Positions 34,058 through 44,299 of a DNA stretch of 64,000 nt are shown here, one piece after another. The first letter of the stretch is position 1. The number at the start of each line of letters is the position of its first letter. The notes beneath the pieces were generated by a model. It did not search any database. It saw only the letters and a list, made by a program, of their open reading frames with translations, and was not told the origin of the DNA. A program made the position numbers and the translations under genes. The stretch spans positions 1-64,000 of the forward strand of contig JAIEOV010000010.1 in NCBI GenBank assembly GCA_019750135.1, given 5' to 3'. Source of the DNA: Reyranella sp. (GTDB lineage Bacteria > Pseudomonadota > Alphaproteobacteria > Reyranellales > Reyranellaceae).

Positions 34058-34858
34058 ATGGACACCATTACCAGCATCAAAGGCGAGACCGGCCGTGACG
34101 CGCGGCGGCGCATCCGGGCCGGCGCCTTCCGACAGCCGACCTCGGGCATGGCGCCGGGCTATGTGCAGGGCAACCTCGCGATCCTGCCCAAGGAACTCGC
34201 CGCCGACTTCACGCGCTTCTGCATGCTCAATCCGAAGCCTTGCCCGTTGCTGGGCCAGTCCGAACCGGGCGACTGGCGTCTGCCGACCCTGGGCGAGGAT
34301 CTCGACATCCGTACCGACATCCCGCGCTATCGCGTGTGGAAGAAGGGCGAATTGATCGAGGAGGTCGACGACCTCAAGAAGGTGTGGCGCGACGATCTGG
34401 TGTCGTTCGTGCTGGGCTGCTCCTTCTCCTTCGAGGAGGCCTTGATCGACAATGGCCTGGAGATCCGCCACCAGAGCTGCAACGTGAACGTGCCGATGTA
34501 CCGCACCAACATCGAGTGCGCGCCGGCCGGTCCGTTCCATGGGCCGATGGTGGTGTCGATGCGGCCGTTCCGGCCGTCCGAGGCTATCCGCGCCGTGCAG
34601 GTGACGACGCGCTTCCCCTCGGTGCACGGCGCGCCGGTGCATCTCGGCAAGCCCGAGCTCATCGGCATCAAGGACATCGCCAAGCCGGACTACGGCGACG
34701 CCGTACCGGTGCGCGACGACGAGCTGCCGGTATTCTGGGCCTGCGGCGTCACCCCGCAGTCGGTCGTGGCGACGGTGAAGCCCGAGTTCTGCATCACCCA
34801 CGCGCCGGGCTACATGCTGGTGACCGACCTGTTGAATTCGCAGCTCGCCGTCCTCTGA
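34058..34858 (+). CDS. DUF1445 putative hydro-lyase (YcsI-like)
   Basis: 266-residue protein of the DUF1445 / YcsI family: [12 protein letters not shown] at the start, [28 protein letters not shown], and [10 protein letters not shown] at the end. The family includes the C-terminal part of D-glutamate cyclase and is called putative hydro-lyase in bacteria. It begins 9 bases after the SDR stop and overlaps the DUF2848 start by one base. Confidence 0.88.
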   Translation: MDTITSIKGETGRDARRRIRAGAFRQPTSGMAPGYVQGNLAILPKELAADFTRFCMLNPKPCPLLGQSEPGDWRLPTLGEDLDIRTDIPRYRVWKKGELIEEVDDLKKVWRDDLVSFVLGCSFSFEEALIDNGLEIRHQSCNVNVPMYRTNIECAPAGPFHGPMVVSMRPFRPSEAIRAVQVTTRFPSVHGAPVHLGKPELIGIKDIAKPDYGDAVPVRDDELPVFWACGVTPQSVVATVKPEFCITHAPGYMLVTDLLNSQLAVL

Positions 34859-35523
34859 TGGTGCGCGTCGACTTCGACGGTCGCTCCTACGACATTGATG
34901 ACCTGGTGATCGCCGGCTGGACAGGCCGCGATGTTTTAGCGCTGGAACATCACATCGAGGAGCTGAAGGCGATCGGCGTGCAGCCGCCATCGAAGGTGCC
35001 GCTGTACTACCGGGTCGCCGCGAGCCTGCTCACGCAGGCCGAGTCCATCCAGGTGGTGGGCGACGATACGTCCGGCGAGGCCGAGCCCGTCCTGGTCGGC
35101 ACGGCCGACCGGCTATGGGTCACGGTGGGCGCCGACCATACCGACCGTAAGCTCGAGACCTACGGCGTCGCCCAGTCCAAGCAGGTCTGCGCCAAGGTGA
35201 TCGGCCGCTCGGCCTGGCGCTTCGAGGATATCGAGCCGCATTGGGACGAGCTGATCCTGCGCAGCTTCATCGAGGAAGGCGGCAAGAAGGTCCCCTACCA
35301 GGAAGGCCTTCTGGCCAAGATGCGCCTGCCACGTGACCTGATCGCCGGCTGGAACAACGGCAGCAAGCGCCTGCCGGCCGGGGTCGCGATGTTCTGCGGC
35401 ACCCTGCCGGCGATCGGCGGCATCCGGTCCTCGTCACGCTTCGACATGGAGATCGAGGACCCGGTGCTGCACCGCACGCTCTCGCACAGCTACATCGTGC
35501 AGGCGCTGCCGATTGTTTCCTGA
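34858..35523 (+). CDS. DUF2848 protein (FAH-like)
   Basis: 221-residue DUF2848 member, a family loosely related to fumarylacetoacetate hydrolase folds. Recognisable parts are VLIAGWTGRD-like start (read VIAGWTGRDVLALEHHIEEL in pieces: VIAGWTGRD, ALEHHIEEL), GADHTDRKLE and VAMFCGTLPAIGG. The ATG shares a base with the DUF1445 stop (TGATG). The two families are commonly encoded together, which suggests successive steps on one acid substrate. Its last 34 bases overlap the convergent hydrolase gene. Confidence 0.85.
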   Translation: MVRVDFDGRSYDIDDLVIAGWTGRDVLALEHHIEELKAIGVQPPSKVPLYYRVAASLLTQAESIQVVGDDTSGEAEPVLVGTADRLWVTVGADHTDRKLETYGVAQSKQVCAKVIGRSAWRFEDIEPHWDELILRSFIEEGGKKVPYQEGLLAKMRLPRDLIAGWNNGSKRLPAGVAMFCGTLPAIGGIRSSSRFDMEIEDPVLHRTLSHSYIVQALPIVS

Positions 35524-36329
35524 CTAACGAAGTCGACGACGGCGCGTACGACGACGGGATCGGCCAGCAGGCGATTGTGGCCGAGGCCGCGCGTGACCAT
35601 GAGCTCGGCGCCGGGCAGCGCGTGCGCGGTCCTGGCCGATTCGAGGACCGGGACCTGCCGGTCGTTCTGGTCGTGGACCAGGAGCAGCGGCAGGTCGACC
35701 TTGCCGGCGATGCGCACGACATCGAAATCGGCGGCCGGCCGGCCGACGTGGCTCTCGACGGACGCGATGAAGGCCTTGCGGCCACGCTCGGAGAGACCGA
35801 CGGCCGAGGCGAAGCGATTGAGCTCGCGCTTCAGCGATGACGGCGCGGAGATCAGCGCCACGCACCCGGCGCCGCCGGTATGGGCCACGGAATAGAGGCT
35901 CATGGCCGCTCCCAGCGAATGGCCGATCACGGCATGGACCGGTGACAGCCGCGCCAGCGTGCGTTCGATGGCGGCGATGAACTTCACGGCCGTCAGGTCG
36001 TCGCCCGCCGATTCGCCGTGCGCCGGCACGTCGAGCGCCACCGCCGCGAAGCCGCGCTCGACCAGCGCCTCGACGAAGGCGGCGAACTGCGCACGATTGC
36101 CCTCGAAGCCGTGCACCAGCAGCACGACCGGTCCCTGGCCCCAACGCCAAGCGACGAGGCCGTCGCCGAGATCGATGCGCTGGTCGGCGATCGGCAGCGA
36201 CAGGACCGGCGGCGGCCGCACGTGGCGGCGCGGCGTCAGCATCATGCGGCGGAAGAACGGCGCCACCAGCGACGGCGCGACGTGACTGGCGGCGGCAAGA
36301 GCGGCGATCGGGAGGGGAAGAGCGGCCAT
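35490..36329 (-). CDS. alpha/beta hydrolase
   Basis: 279 residues with oxyanion VLLVHGFEGNR, nucleophile GHSLGAAMS and catalytic histidine GLGHNRLL near the end. The acid is likely in VHDQNDRQVP. The N-terminal 45 residues are hydrophobic (LPIAALAAASHVAPSLVAPF) and may anchor it to the membrane. I chose the ATG at 36329 rather than a TTG 20 codons upstream. Substrate unknown. Confidence 0.85.
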   Translation of the reverse strand: MAALPLPIAALAAASHVAPSLVAPFFRRMMLTPRRHVRPPPVLSLPIADQRIDLGDGLVAWRWGQGPVVLLVHGFEGNRAQFAAFVEALVERGFAAVALDVPAHGESAGDDLTAVKFIAAIERTLARLSPVHAVIGHSLGAAMSLYSVAHTGGAGCVALISAPSSLKRELNRFASAVGLSERGRKAFIASVESHVGRPAADFDVVRIAGKVDLPLLLVHDQNDRQVPVLESARTAHALPGAELMVTRGLGHNRLLADPVVVRAVVDFVSQETIGSACTM

Positions 36330-36473
36330 GGCCCGGGACTCCGATAGGTGCAGTTGCACATAATTGCGCCGCGGCGATGCTTTGCTCAAACGAAGAAGTC
36401 TGCGCGTTGACGTAACTTTTCTTCATGCGCATGGCTTCCCTGCAGGTCGGACCTTGCTCTCGCACGGCTGGTA

Positions 36474-36483
36474 AACGTACGTT
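36474..36483. promoter_or_regulatory. AACGTACGTT palindrome before CoA-transferase gene
   Basis: A perfect 10-bp palindrome 24 bases before the CaiB-like ATG. It could be an operator, but a 10-bp palindrome alone is weak evidence. Confidence 0.3.
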
Positions 36484-36506
36484 CAGGCGACCGGGAGGAA
36501 GGGTTC

Positions 36507-37706
36507 ATGATCAAGGGCGCCTACGACGGCATCACCGTGCTCGACTTCACGCAGGGCGTGGCCGGGCCACATGCCACGATGCTGCTGGCCCTGCACGGCG
36601 CCGACGTCATCAAGATCGAGCCGCCCGAGGGCGACTGGGGCCGCGCGCTGGGCGAGCTCAAGGGCGATCACTGCGCCCACTCCGTCGCCTTCAACCGCGG
36701 CAAGCGTTCGATCGCGCTCGACCTCAAGTCGGCCGACGGCAAGGCAGTCGTGAACAAGCTGATGGCCAAGGCCAACGTCGTCATCGAGAGTTTCCGGCCG
36801 GGCGTGATCTCGCGGCTGGGCTTCGGCTACGAGGATGCCAAGAGGGTCAATCCCAAGGTCGTCTACTGCTCGGTGTCGGGCTTCGGCCAGACGGGCCCCT
36901 ACAGCAAGCGGCCGACCGTCGACGGACTGATCCAGGCCTTCAGCGGCATGATGGTGATGAACCGACTGCCCGACGGCACGCCGTGGCGGCAAGGCATGAT
37001 CGCGGTCGACGTCACGACCGGCCTCTACACCTTCCAGGCGCTGGCGCCGGCGCTGATGCGCCAGCTGCGCTTCGGCGAAGGCTGCTTCATCGATTCCAGC
37101 CTGATGCGCTCGGCGGCCGCGTATCAAGGCGCCAAGCTGATGGAGTACGTATTCTCCAACGGCACCCCGCCGCCGCTCTACATGCCGGCCGGCAGCTACA
37201 AGTCGAAGAACGGCTACATCATGGTGTCGGCCATGCGGCCGCACCATTTCCGCCTGCTGTTCGAGTTGATCGGCCGCGAGGACATCGCCAACGATCCCGA
37301 CCTGCAGAGCCACAACGACCGCATCAAGAACGCCGCCAAGATCATCAAGGCGCTGCAGGAGACCATGCCGACCAAGACGACCGAGGAATGGATCGCCATC
37401 CTGCAGCCCAAGGACGTGTTCTGCGAACGAGTCAACAACTACGCCGACTATCTCGAGCATCCGCACGTCAAGGAATCGGGCGCGGTCGACTGGATCGAGC
37501 AGTCGGGCTTCGGACGCATGCCCGTCGCCAACATCCCGGGCCTGCCGCCGGCCTCGCAGCACGATGCCCAGCAGCACGCACCGCACACCGGCGAGAACGG
37601 CGCGGACATCCTGAAGGAGCTGGGCTACAGCGCCAACGAGATCGACGCCATCTTCGCGCGCGGCGGCGTGAAGGCGCCGGCGACCCTGGCGAAGGCCGCC
37701 GATTAG
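36507..37706 (+). CDS. class III CoA-transferase (CaiB/BaiF family)
   Basis: 399-residue CoA-transferase. It opens with VLDFTQGVAGPHATMLLALHGADVIKIEPP (seen in parts VLDFTQGVAGP and GADVIKIEPPEGD). FNRGKRSIALDLK and SGFGQTGPYSKRPTVDG follow, with the nucleophilic Asp expected at the end of that segment. It moves CoA between carboxylic acids. GGGAGGAAGGG precedes the ATG. No acyl-CoA dehydrogenase or hydratase lies beside it, so the pathway is open. Confidence 0.93.
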   Translation: MIKGAYDGITVLDFTQGVAGPHATMLLALHGADVIKIEPPEGDWGRALGELKGDHCAHSVAFNRGKRSIALDLKSADGKAVVNKLMAKANVVIESFRPGVISRLGFGYEDAKRVNPKVVYCSVSGFGQTGPYSKRPTVDGLIQAFSGMMVMNRLPDGTPWRQGMIAVDVTTGLYTFQALAPALMRQLRFGEGCFIDSSLMRSAAAYQGAKLMEYVFSNGTPPPLYMPAGSYKSKNGYIMVSAMRPHHFRLLFELIGREDIANDPDLQSHNDRIKNAAKIIKALQETMPTKTTEEWIAILQPKDVFCERVNNYADYLEHPHVKESGAVDWIEQSGFGRMPVANIPGLPPASQHDAQQHAPHTGENGADILKELGYSANEIDAIFARGGVKAPATLAKAAD

Positions 37707-37709
37707 GCT

Positions 37710-37850
37710 CTATTTCTTCATGAAGATCTTCTTGCAGACCGTCGAGGCGAACTCGCGGTAGATGCCGGGCGCGCCCGACGACAGGGTCGCAGCGCCGATG
37801 ATGTGGGCGCCGGGCCGCCGACCCGGAACATTATCGACCCGCACCGCTCG
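37710..37850 (-). pseudogene. short coding-like remnant, unidentified
   Basis: A 46-codon open frame between an in-frame TGA (37851-37853) and TAG (37712-37710). It translates to a plausible protein C-terminus (HIIGAATLSSGAPGIYREFA, then a basic tail). No ribosome-binding site is visible. It may be the tail of a decayed gene; I cannot name the family. Confidence 0.3.
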
Positions 37851-37873
37851 TCATCGATACGGGCGCGAGGGCT

Positions 37874-38245
37874 CTACGCACGCTTCGCGACGACGCTGCA
37901 ATCGCGCTCGCTGGTCTTGATGCGGAGCGTAGCCGTATTGCCCTCGAACTTCCCTGTCACCTGGACGAAGCAGTCCTGGGCGCTGGCGAACGAGCCGTCG
38001 CGATTGACGATCACGCGGCAAGTCATTTTACGGCCACCGTCCGTCGCCTGCCAGTTCATGCTGCTGTTCACGACCGTCATGCCGTTGAATCGATAGTTAT
38101 TCGACGTCGGCGAGCATCGAGCGGATTCTCCGACCCACTTTCCATCGAATGGACCTGGCGCGGGCTTGTTCTGGCCGAAGGCGCCCGCCGTCGCCAACAA
38201 CCCAGCCGACGTCGCAACAATGGCGACCAGCACAGAGGACCCCAT
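37874..38245 (-). CDS. small exported protein of unknown function
   Basis: 123 residues with a signal peptide ending near GAFGQ. The mature part has GPFDGKWVGESARC and four cysteines (about 44, 76, 92, 115) that could form two disulfides, and looks beta-rich. GAGGAGA precedes the ATG. I recognise no family with confidence; similar small proteins are common in alphaproteobacteria. Confidence 0.75.
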   Translation of the reverse strand: MGSSVLVAIVATSAGLLATAGAFGQNKPAPGPFDGKWVGESARCSPTSNNYRFNGMTVVNSSMNWQATDGGRKMTCRVIVNRDGSFASAQDCFVQVTGKFEGNTATLRIKTSERDCSVVAKRA

Positions 38246-38304
38246 GGACGTCTCCTCAAACGGATAGCGTTACGTCCACCATACCGCAACCATCATTCGA
38301 AGAA

Positions 38305-39306
38305 CTAGCCCACCTGAAACCCGTGCGCGAAGGGATCGCGGTCGTCGACGAAAATGGTGTTGATGCCGTGCTGGCGCGCCCAGCCGGCGATCGAGGGGAT
38401 GATGGCGTCGTGGTTGCCGATGCGGGCCGCGCCCTCGACGCGGCCGTCGAACAATGAGCCGATGATGCTCTCGTGCACGAAGTCGTCGCCTTCCTTCAGC
38501 GTGCCGCGGGCGGCGAGCTGGGCCATGCGCGCCGAGGTGCCGGTGCCGCAGGGGGAGCGGTCGATCGCCTTTTCGCCGTAAAACACCGCGTTGCGCGCAT
38601 GGGCGCGCGGATCACGCGGCTTGCCGGTCCACATCACGTGGCTCACGCCCTTGATGGTCGGGTTCTCCGGATGCACCGGATGTATCTTGTCGTTGAGCAG
38701 CCGCCGCACGATCGGCGACAGGCGCAGCACGTCGCCGGCCGACATCGATTCCAGGCCGGCAAAGTTCTTCTGCGGCTCGAGGATGGCGTAGAAGTTGCCG
38801 CCGTAGGAGATGTCGAACACCAGCTCGCCCATGCCCGGCACGTCGATCGCTATCTCGCTCGCCGCCAGGTACGAGGCGACGTTGGTGATGCGCACACTCT
38901 CGACGAAGCGGCCCTGCTGCTCGTAGCGCGCCACGACGCGGCCGGCCGGGGCATCGATGTTGAGCATGCCCGGCGTAGCCGGTGCCACCAGGCCGTTCTC
39001 GACTGCCATGGTGACGGTGCCAATCGTGCCGTGACCGCACATCGGCAGGCAGCCGCTGACCTCGATGAACAGGATGCCGACGTCGCAGTCGGCGCGGGTC
39101 GGCGGATAGAGCATCGAGCCCGACATGACGTCGTGGCCGCGCGGCTCGAACATCAGCGCCTTGCGGATCCAGTCGTGGTTGGCGAGGAAATCGAGCCGCC
39201 GCTCGCTCATGGTGCTGCCCTTGAGCAAAGGCGCGCCGCCCGACACCAGGCGCACGGGATTGCCGCAGGTGTGGCCGTCGAGGCAGGAGAAGGTATGGAC
39301 CGACAT
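38305..39306 (-). CDS. 4-hydroxyproline epimerase / proline racemase family
   Basis: 333-residue PLP-independent epimerase. The two catalytic cysteines lie in LPMCGHGTIG and SPCGTGTSARMA. Start HTFSCLDGHTCGNPVRLV (parts HTFSCLDGHTCG, NPVRLV) is typical of 4-hydroxyproline 2-epimerases and trans-3-hydroxyproline dehydratases; both cysteines being present favours the epimerase. It lies 5 bases below the P-loop kinase gene. The amidohydrolase/ABC operon next door may supply Pro-containing peptides (inference). Confidence 0.88.
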   Translation of the reverse strand: MSVHTFSCLDGHTCGNPVRLVSGGAPLLKGSTMSERRLDFLANHDWIRKALMFEPRGHDVMSGSMLYPPTRADCDVGILFIEVSGCLPMCGHGTIGTVTMAVENGLVAPATPGMLNIDAPAGRVVARYEQQGRFVESVRITNVASYLAASEIAIDVPGMGELVFDISYGGNFYAILEPQKNFAGLESMSAGDVLRLSPIVRRLLNDKIHPVHPENPTIKGVSHVMWTGKPRDPRAHARNAVFYGEKAIDRSPCGTGTSARMAQLAARGTLKEGDDFVHESIIGSLFDGRVEGAARIGNHDAIIPSIAGWARQHGINTIFVDDRDPFAHGFQVG

Positions 39307-39311
39307 GGCTA

Positions 39312-39833
39312 TCAGTGCCTCGTAACGAAGCGCTCGACCTCGCGCTTGTTCTGAAGACGGACGACGCGCTTTTTCCCGGCCAGCTGCATGCATTCGCTGG
39401 CATAACGCTCACGGTTGCGGCGGTGGGTCTTGAGCGCCCACAGCAGGATCGACTGCCGGCTCAGGAAGGCGTTGCGGAAGCTCTCGCGGTTGCCGGTGCC
39501 CCAGAGCTCCTGCCTGGTAGCGGCGCGCTGCACGGTCCGGCGGACCAGGCGCCACATCACCAGGGACAGCGGCAGGTCGAGCCAGACCAGGGTATCGGCG
39601 TTCGGCCAGACGATGTCGCGCACCTGGCCGTAGTTGCCGACCACGATCCAGCCGTCGTCGCGGGTCTCGCGCTCGACGCGATGGCGGAACAGCTCGAGCG
39701 GCACCGGCTGCCAGTCCTTGCCCCAGAACAGCGCATCGAGCTCGATCACGCGCAGGCCGGTCTGCGCCGCCAGCCGCTCGGCCAGCCTGCTCTTGCCCGA
39801 CCCCGTAGTGCCGATCACGACGATGCGCCGCAC
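39312..39833 (-). CDS. P-loop kinase-like ATPase (FlaR/adenylate-kinase-like)
   Basis: 173 residues with Walker A GTTGSGKSRLAERLA, then VIELDALFWGKDW and WIVVGNYGQVRDIVWP, a pattern of small nucleotide- or metabolite-kinase-like proteins called topology modulation/FlaR-like. GTG at 39833 is favoured by GGAGGGGG just upstream. No known substrate. It precedes the epimerase by 5 bases. Confidence 0.75.
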   Translation of the reverse strand: MRRIVVIGTTGSGKSRLAERLAAQTGLRVIELDALFWGKDWQPVPLELFRHRVERETRDDGWIVVGNYGQVRDIVWPNADTLVWLDLPLSLVMWRLVRRTVQRAATRQELWGTGNRESFRNAFLSRQSILLWALKTHRRNRERYASECMQLAGKKRVVRLQNKREVERFVTRH

Positions 39834-39913
39834 GTCCCCCTCCGACTCGCGCAAACTGTAGCGCCAAACCGGCGGCCATCGTAGGGTGCGCGGCGCAAGT
39901 TGGGAGAGCGTTG

Positions 39914-41152
39914 ATGCCGCAGTACCTTTTCAAGAACCTGAACCTGCTCGACCCGCGCTGGAACGAGCCGCGCGGCGGATACGAGGTGCTGGTCGAGGGC
40001 GACACCATCAAGGAGGTGTCGCCGAAGCCGATCAAGGCGGGCAAGGCGCAGGTGGTCGATTGCGGCAAGCGTACCCTGATGCCCGGCCTGATCGACTGCC
40101 ATGTCCACGTCTTCCTGGTCGAGGTGAACTTCCGCCTGCTCGAGGCCATGCCGCTCACCCTGCTGACGGCCAAGTCGGCCGACCTGATGAAGGGCATGAT
40201 CGACCGCGGCTTCACCACGGTGCGCGATACCGGCGGCGCCGACTGGGGCATCAAGACCGCCGTCGATTCCGGCCTGATTCCGGGCCCGCGCCTGTTCATC
40301 TCCGGCCGCGCCATCGGCCCGACCGGCGGCCACAGCGATTCGCGCCGCCGCACCGATTACGCCTCGGCCTCCTGCGGCTGCTGCAACGCCATGGTCTACA
40401 GCCTCGCCATCGCCGACGGCCCGGACCAGGTGCGCAAGGCGGTGCGCGAGCAGATGCGCCAGGGCGCGGACCAGGTGAAGATCATGTGCTCGGGCGGCGT
40501 CGCCTCGCCCTACGATCCGCTGGATTCCCTGCAATTCTCCGAGGCCGAGATCGCCGCGGCGACCGATGAGGCGAAGGCCTTCGGCCGCTACGTGCTGGCC
40601 CACGCCTACTCGCCCGAGGCCATCACCCGGGCGGTCAACAACGGCGTGCGCACCATCGAGCACGGCAACCTGATCAACGCCAAGGCGGCCAAGCTGCTGA
40701 AATCCTCGGGCGGCTACATGGTGGCCAACCTCGTGACCTACTTCATCATGAAGGAGCGCGCCGCCCAGTTCGGCATGACGGCCGACCAGCTGGAGAAGAA
40801 CGACGTCGTGCTCGAAGGAGCGCTGCGCTCGCTCGAGATCTGCAAGGAGGCCGGCGTCAAGGTCGGCTACGGCAGCGACCTTTTAGGCCAGCTCCAGGTC
40901 GAGCAGAGCCGCGAGTTCATGTTCCGCGCCGAGGTGCTGAAGCCGATCGAGATCATCCGCCAGGCCACCACCATCGGCGCCGAGATCCTGCGCCAGGAAG
41001 GCAAGCTCGGCATCGTCGAGCCCGGCGCCTTCGCCGACCTGATCGTGGTCGACGGCAATCCGCTGAAGAAGCTGGAGCTGTTCCTCGACCAGGGCGCCCA
41101 TCTGCCGGTGATCATGAAGGCCGGCCAGTTCCACAAGAACACGCTCAAGTAA
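39914..41152 (+). CDS. metal-dependent amidohydrolase, paralogue 1
   Basis: 412-residue amidohydrolase with binuclear metal ligands: HVH in LIDCHVHVF, carbamylated-lysine candidate in QVKIMCSGG, His in LAHAYS and EHGN, and Asp in GYGSDLL. No signal peptide. The group includes dipeptidases and carboxypeptidases acting on Xaa-Pro or Xaa-Arg/Lys peptides and N-acyl amino acids. GGGAGA precedes the ATG at 39914. It is followed after 8 bases by a closely related gene, a tandem duplication. Confidence 0.9.
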   Translation: MPQYLFKNLNLLDPRWNEPRGGYEVLVEGDTIKEVSPKPIKAGKAQVVDCGKRTLMPGLIDCHVHVFLVEVNFRLLEAMPLTLLTAKSADLMKGMIDRGFTTVRDTGGADWGIKTAVDSGLIPGPRLFISGRAIGPTGGHSDSRRRTDYASASCGCCNAMVYSLAIADGPDQVRKAVREQMRQGADQVKIMCSGGVASPYDPLDSLQFSEAEIAAATDEAKAFGRYVLAHAYSPEAITRAVNNGVRTIEHGNLINAKAAKLLKSSGGYMVANLVTYFIMKERAAQFGMTADQLEKNDVVLEGALRSLEICKEAGVKVGYGSDLLGQLQVEQSREFMFRAEVLKPIEIIRQATTIGAEILRQEGKLGIVEPGAFADLIVVDGNPLKKLELFLDQGAHLPVIMKAGQFHKNTLK

Positions 41153-41160
41153 GGATACCG

Positions 41161-42390
41161 ATGTCGTTCCTGTTCAAGAACCTCCGCCTTCTCGACCCCC
41201 GCTGGAAGGAAGCCCGCGCCGGCTATGAAGTGCTGGTCGAGGGCGAGAGCATCAAGGAAGTGTCGGCCAAGCCGATCAAGGCGGCGAACGCCAGCGTGGT
41301 CGATTGCGGCAAGCGCACCCTGATGCCGGGCCTGATCGACTGCCATGTGCACACTCATCACAGCGAGGTCTACATCAACCGCATGGAGGCGGTGCCGCTG
41401 ACCCTGATGATGGCGCGCTCGGCCGGCCGCCTGAAGCGCATGCTCGATCGCGGCTTCACCACCGTGCGCGACGCCGGCGGCGCCGACTGGGGCACCAAGA
41501 CCGCCGTCGATTCCGGCCTGATCCCGGGCCCGCGCATGTTCATCTCCTGCCGCTCGATCGGCCCGACCGGCGGCCACAACGACCGCAACCGGCGCACCGA
41601 CATCGGCCCGCCCTGCCTGTGCTGCAACGGCATGGTGTTCATCCGCTGCATCGCCGACGGGCCCGACGCCGTGCGCAAGGCGACGCGCGAGCAGATGCGC
41701 CAGGGCGCGGACCAGGTGAAGCTGATGGTCTCGGGCGGCGTCGCCTCGCCCTACGATCCGCTGGAATCGCTGCAATTCACGGAGGAGGAGATCAGCGCCG
41801 CGGTCGAGGAGGCGCATGCCTTCGGCCGCTACGTGCTGACCCACGCCTACACGCCCGAAGCGATCACCCGCGCCGTGAAGTGCGGCGTGCGCACCATCGA
41901 GCACGGCAACCTGGTCGATGCGCCGACCGCCAAGCTGATGGCGCAGAAGGGCGTCTACATGGTGCCCAACCTGATCGCCTACGACGCCATGAAGCGGCGC
42001 GCCGCCGAGCTCGGCATGCCCAAGGAGATGCTCGACAAGAACGACGAGGTCCTGAAGTACGGCTTCAAGGAGCTCGAGCTCTGCCGCAAGGCCGGCGTGC
42101 GCATGGCCTACGGCTCCGACCTTCTGGGCGCGCTGGAAGACGAGCAGACGGTCGAGTTCCAGATCCGCGGCCGCGTCATGCCGGCGATCGACGTCATCCG
42201 CTCGGCGACGCTGATCGGCGCCGAGGTGGTTCGCCAGGAGGGCAAGCTCGGCGTCGTCGAGCCCGGCGCCTTCGCCGACCTGCTGGTGGTCGACGGCGAT
42301 CCGCTGAAGGATCTCGGCCTGTTCAAGGATGGCGGTCCGCACCTCTCCGCCATCATGAAGGGCGGCCGCTTTCACAAGAACACCCTGTGA
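41161..42390 (+). CDS. metal-dependent amidohydrolase, paralogue 2
   Basis: 409 residues, highly similar to the preceding gene over its whole length. Ligands: CHVHTHHSE, QVKLMVSGG, LTHAYT, IEHGN, AYGSDLL. It differs in the metal-adjacent loop (HTHHSEVYINR against HVFLVEVNFR) and in a Cys-rich segment (PPCLCCNGM against SCGCCNAM), so the pair has probably split substrate range. Its stop overlaps the GTG start of the permease (GTGA). Confidence 0.9.
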   Translation: MSFLFKNLRLLDPRWKEARAGYEVLVEGESIKEVSAKPIKAANASVVDCGKRTLMPGLIDCHVHTHHSEVYINRMEAVPLTLMMARSAGRLKRMLDRGFTTVRDAGGADWGTKTAVDSGLIPGPRMFISCRSIGPTGGHNDRNRRTDIGPPCLCCNGMVFIRCIADGPDAVRKATREQMRQGADQVKLMVSGGVASPYDPLESLQFTEEEISAAVEEAHAFGRYVLTHAYTPEAITRAVKCGVRTIEHGNLVDAPTAKLMAQKGVYMVPNLIAYDAMKRRAAELGMPKEMLDKNDEVLKYGFKELELCRKAGVRMAYGSDLLGALEDEQTVEFQIRGRVMPAIDVIRSATLIGAEVVRQEGKLGVVEPGAFADLLVVDGDPLKDLGLFKDGGPHLSAIMKGGRFHKNTL

Positions 42391-43207
42391 GCGCTGCGCT
42401 CATCCGACGGCGCGCGCGCCGCTGGGCCCTCAACGGCGCAGCGGCGATCACGCTTGGCTACATCCTGACACCGCTCGTCTTCGTCACCTGGCTTGCCTTC
42501 TTCCGGCAGGAGATCCCCTCCTTCCCGCCCGAGGGCTACAGCGTGCGCTGGTTCGCGGCCATCCTCGACCAGCCGAAGTTCGTCGAAGGCTTCCGCATGA
42601 GCTTCCAGGTCGGCGTGCTGGCGACCTTCTTCGGCCTGGCGCTGGGCGTGCCGGCGGCGCTGGCGGTCGTGCGCCACCGCTTCCCCTTCCACATGCCGTT
42701 GTCGCAGCTGCTCCTGATGCCGATCATCGTGCCGGGCGTCGTGCTGGGCACGGCGATGTACGTCTTCCAGGTCGAGGCCGAGAAAGCCCTCGACGTCGAC
42801 GTGCTCGGCACCTTCTACGCGCTGGTGGCGGGTCATACCGTGATCATCATCCCCTGGGTGGTGCGCCTGGTCACGGCGAGCCTGGCCGGCGTCGACCGCA
42901 GCATCGAGGAGGCCGCCCAGAATCTCGGCGCCAACGCCTTCGTCACCTTCTGGCGCATCACGCTCCCCGCCATCCGGCCGGGCATCGTCGCCGGAGCCCT
43001 GTTCGGCTTCGTGACCTCGTTCGGCAATCTCGAGATGAGCCTGTTCCTGGTCGGCCCGGGCCGCACCACTTTGCCCATCGTCGTCCTCCAGTACCTCGAA
43101 TGGAAGATAGATCCGACGATCGCAGCGGTCTCGGTGGTGCAGATCTTGCTGATCGGAATCGCAATGTTGATCACCGATCGATACGTCAAGCTGGCGCGCG
43201 TGGTCTG

Positions 43208-43208
<1 letters not shown>
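42387..43208 (+). CDS. ABC transporter permease, PotC-like
   Basis: 273-residue inner-membrane permease with about six segments and the EAA loop EEAAQNLGANAFVTFWRITLP (parts EEAAQNLGAN, FVTFWRITLP). The GTG start at 42387 overlaps the amidohydrolase stop by 4 bases, and the stop shares a base with the ATPase start, so the operon is tightly coupled. Confidence 0.9.
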
Positions 43209-44263
<1,055 letters not shown>

Positions 44264-44299
44264 TTCCGGGGGGAACGGAGCCAACAACAGGAGGCAACA

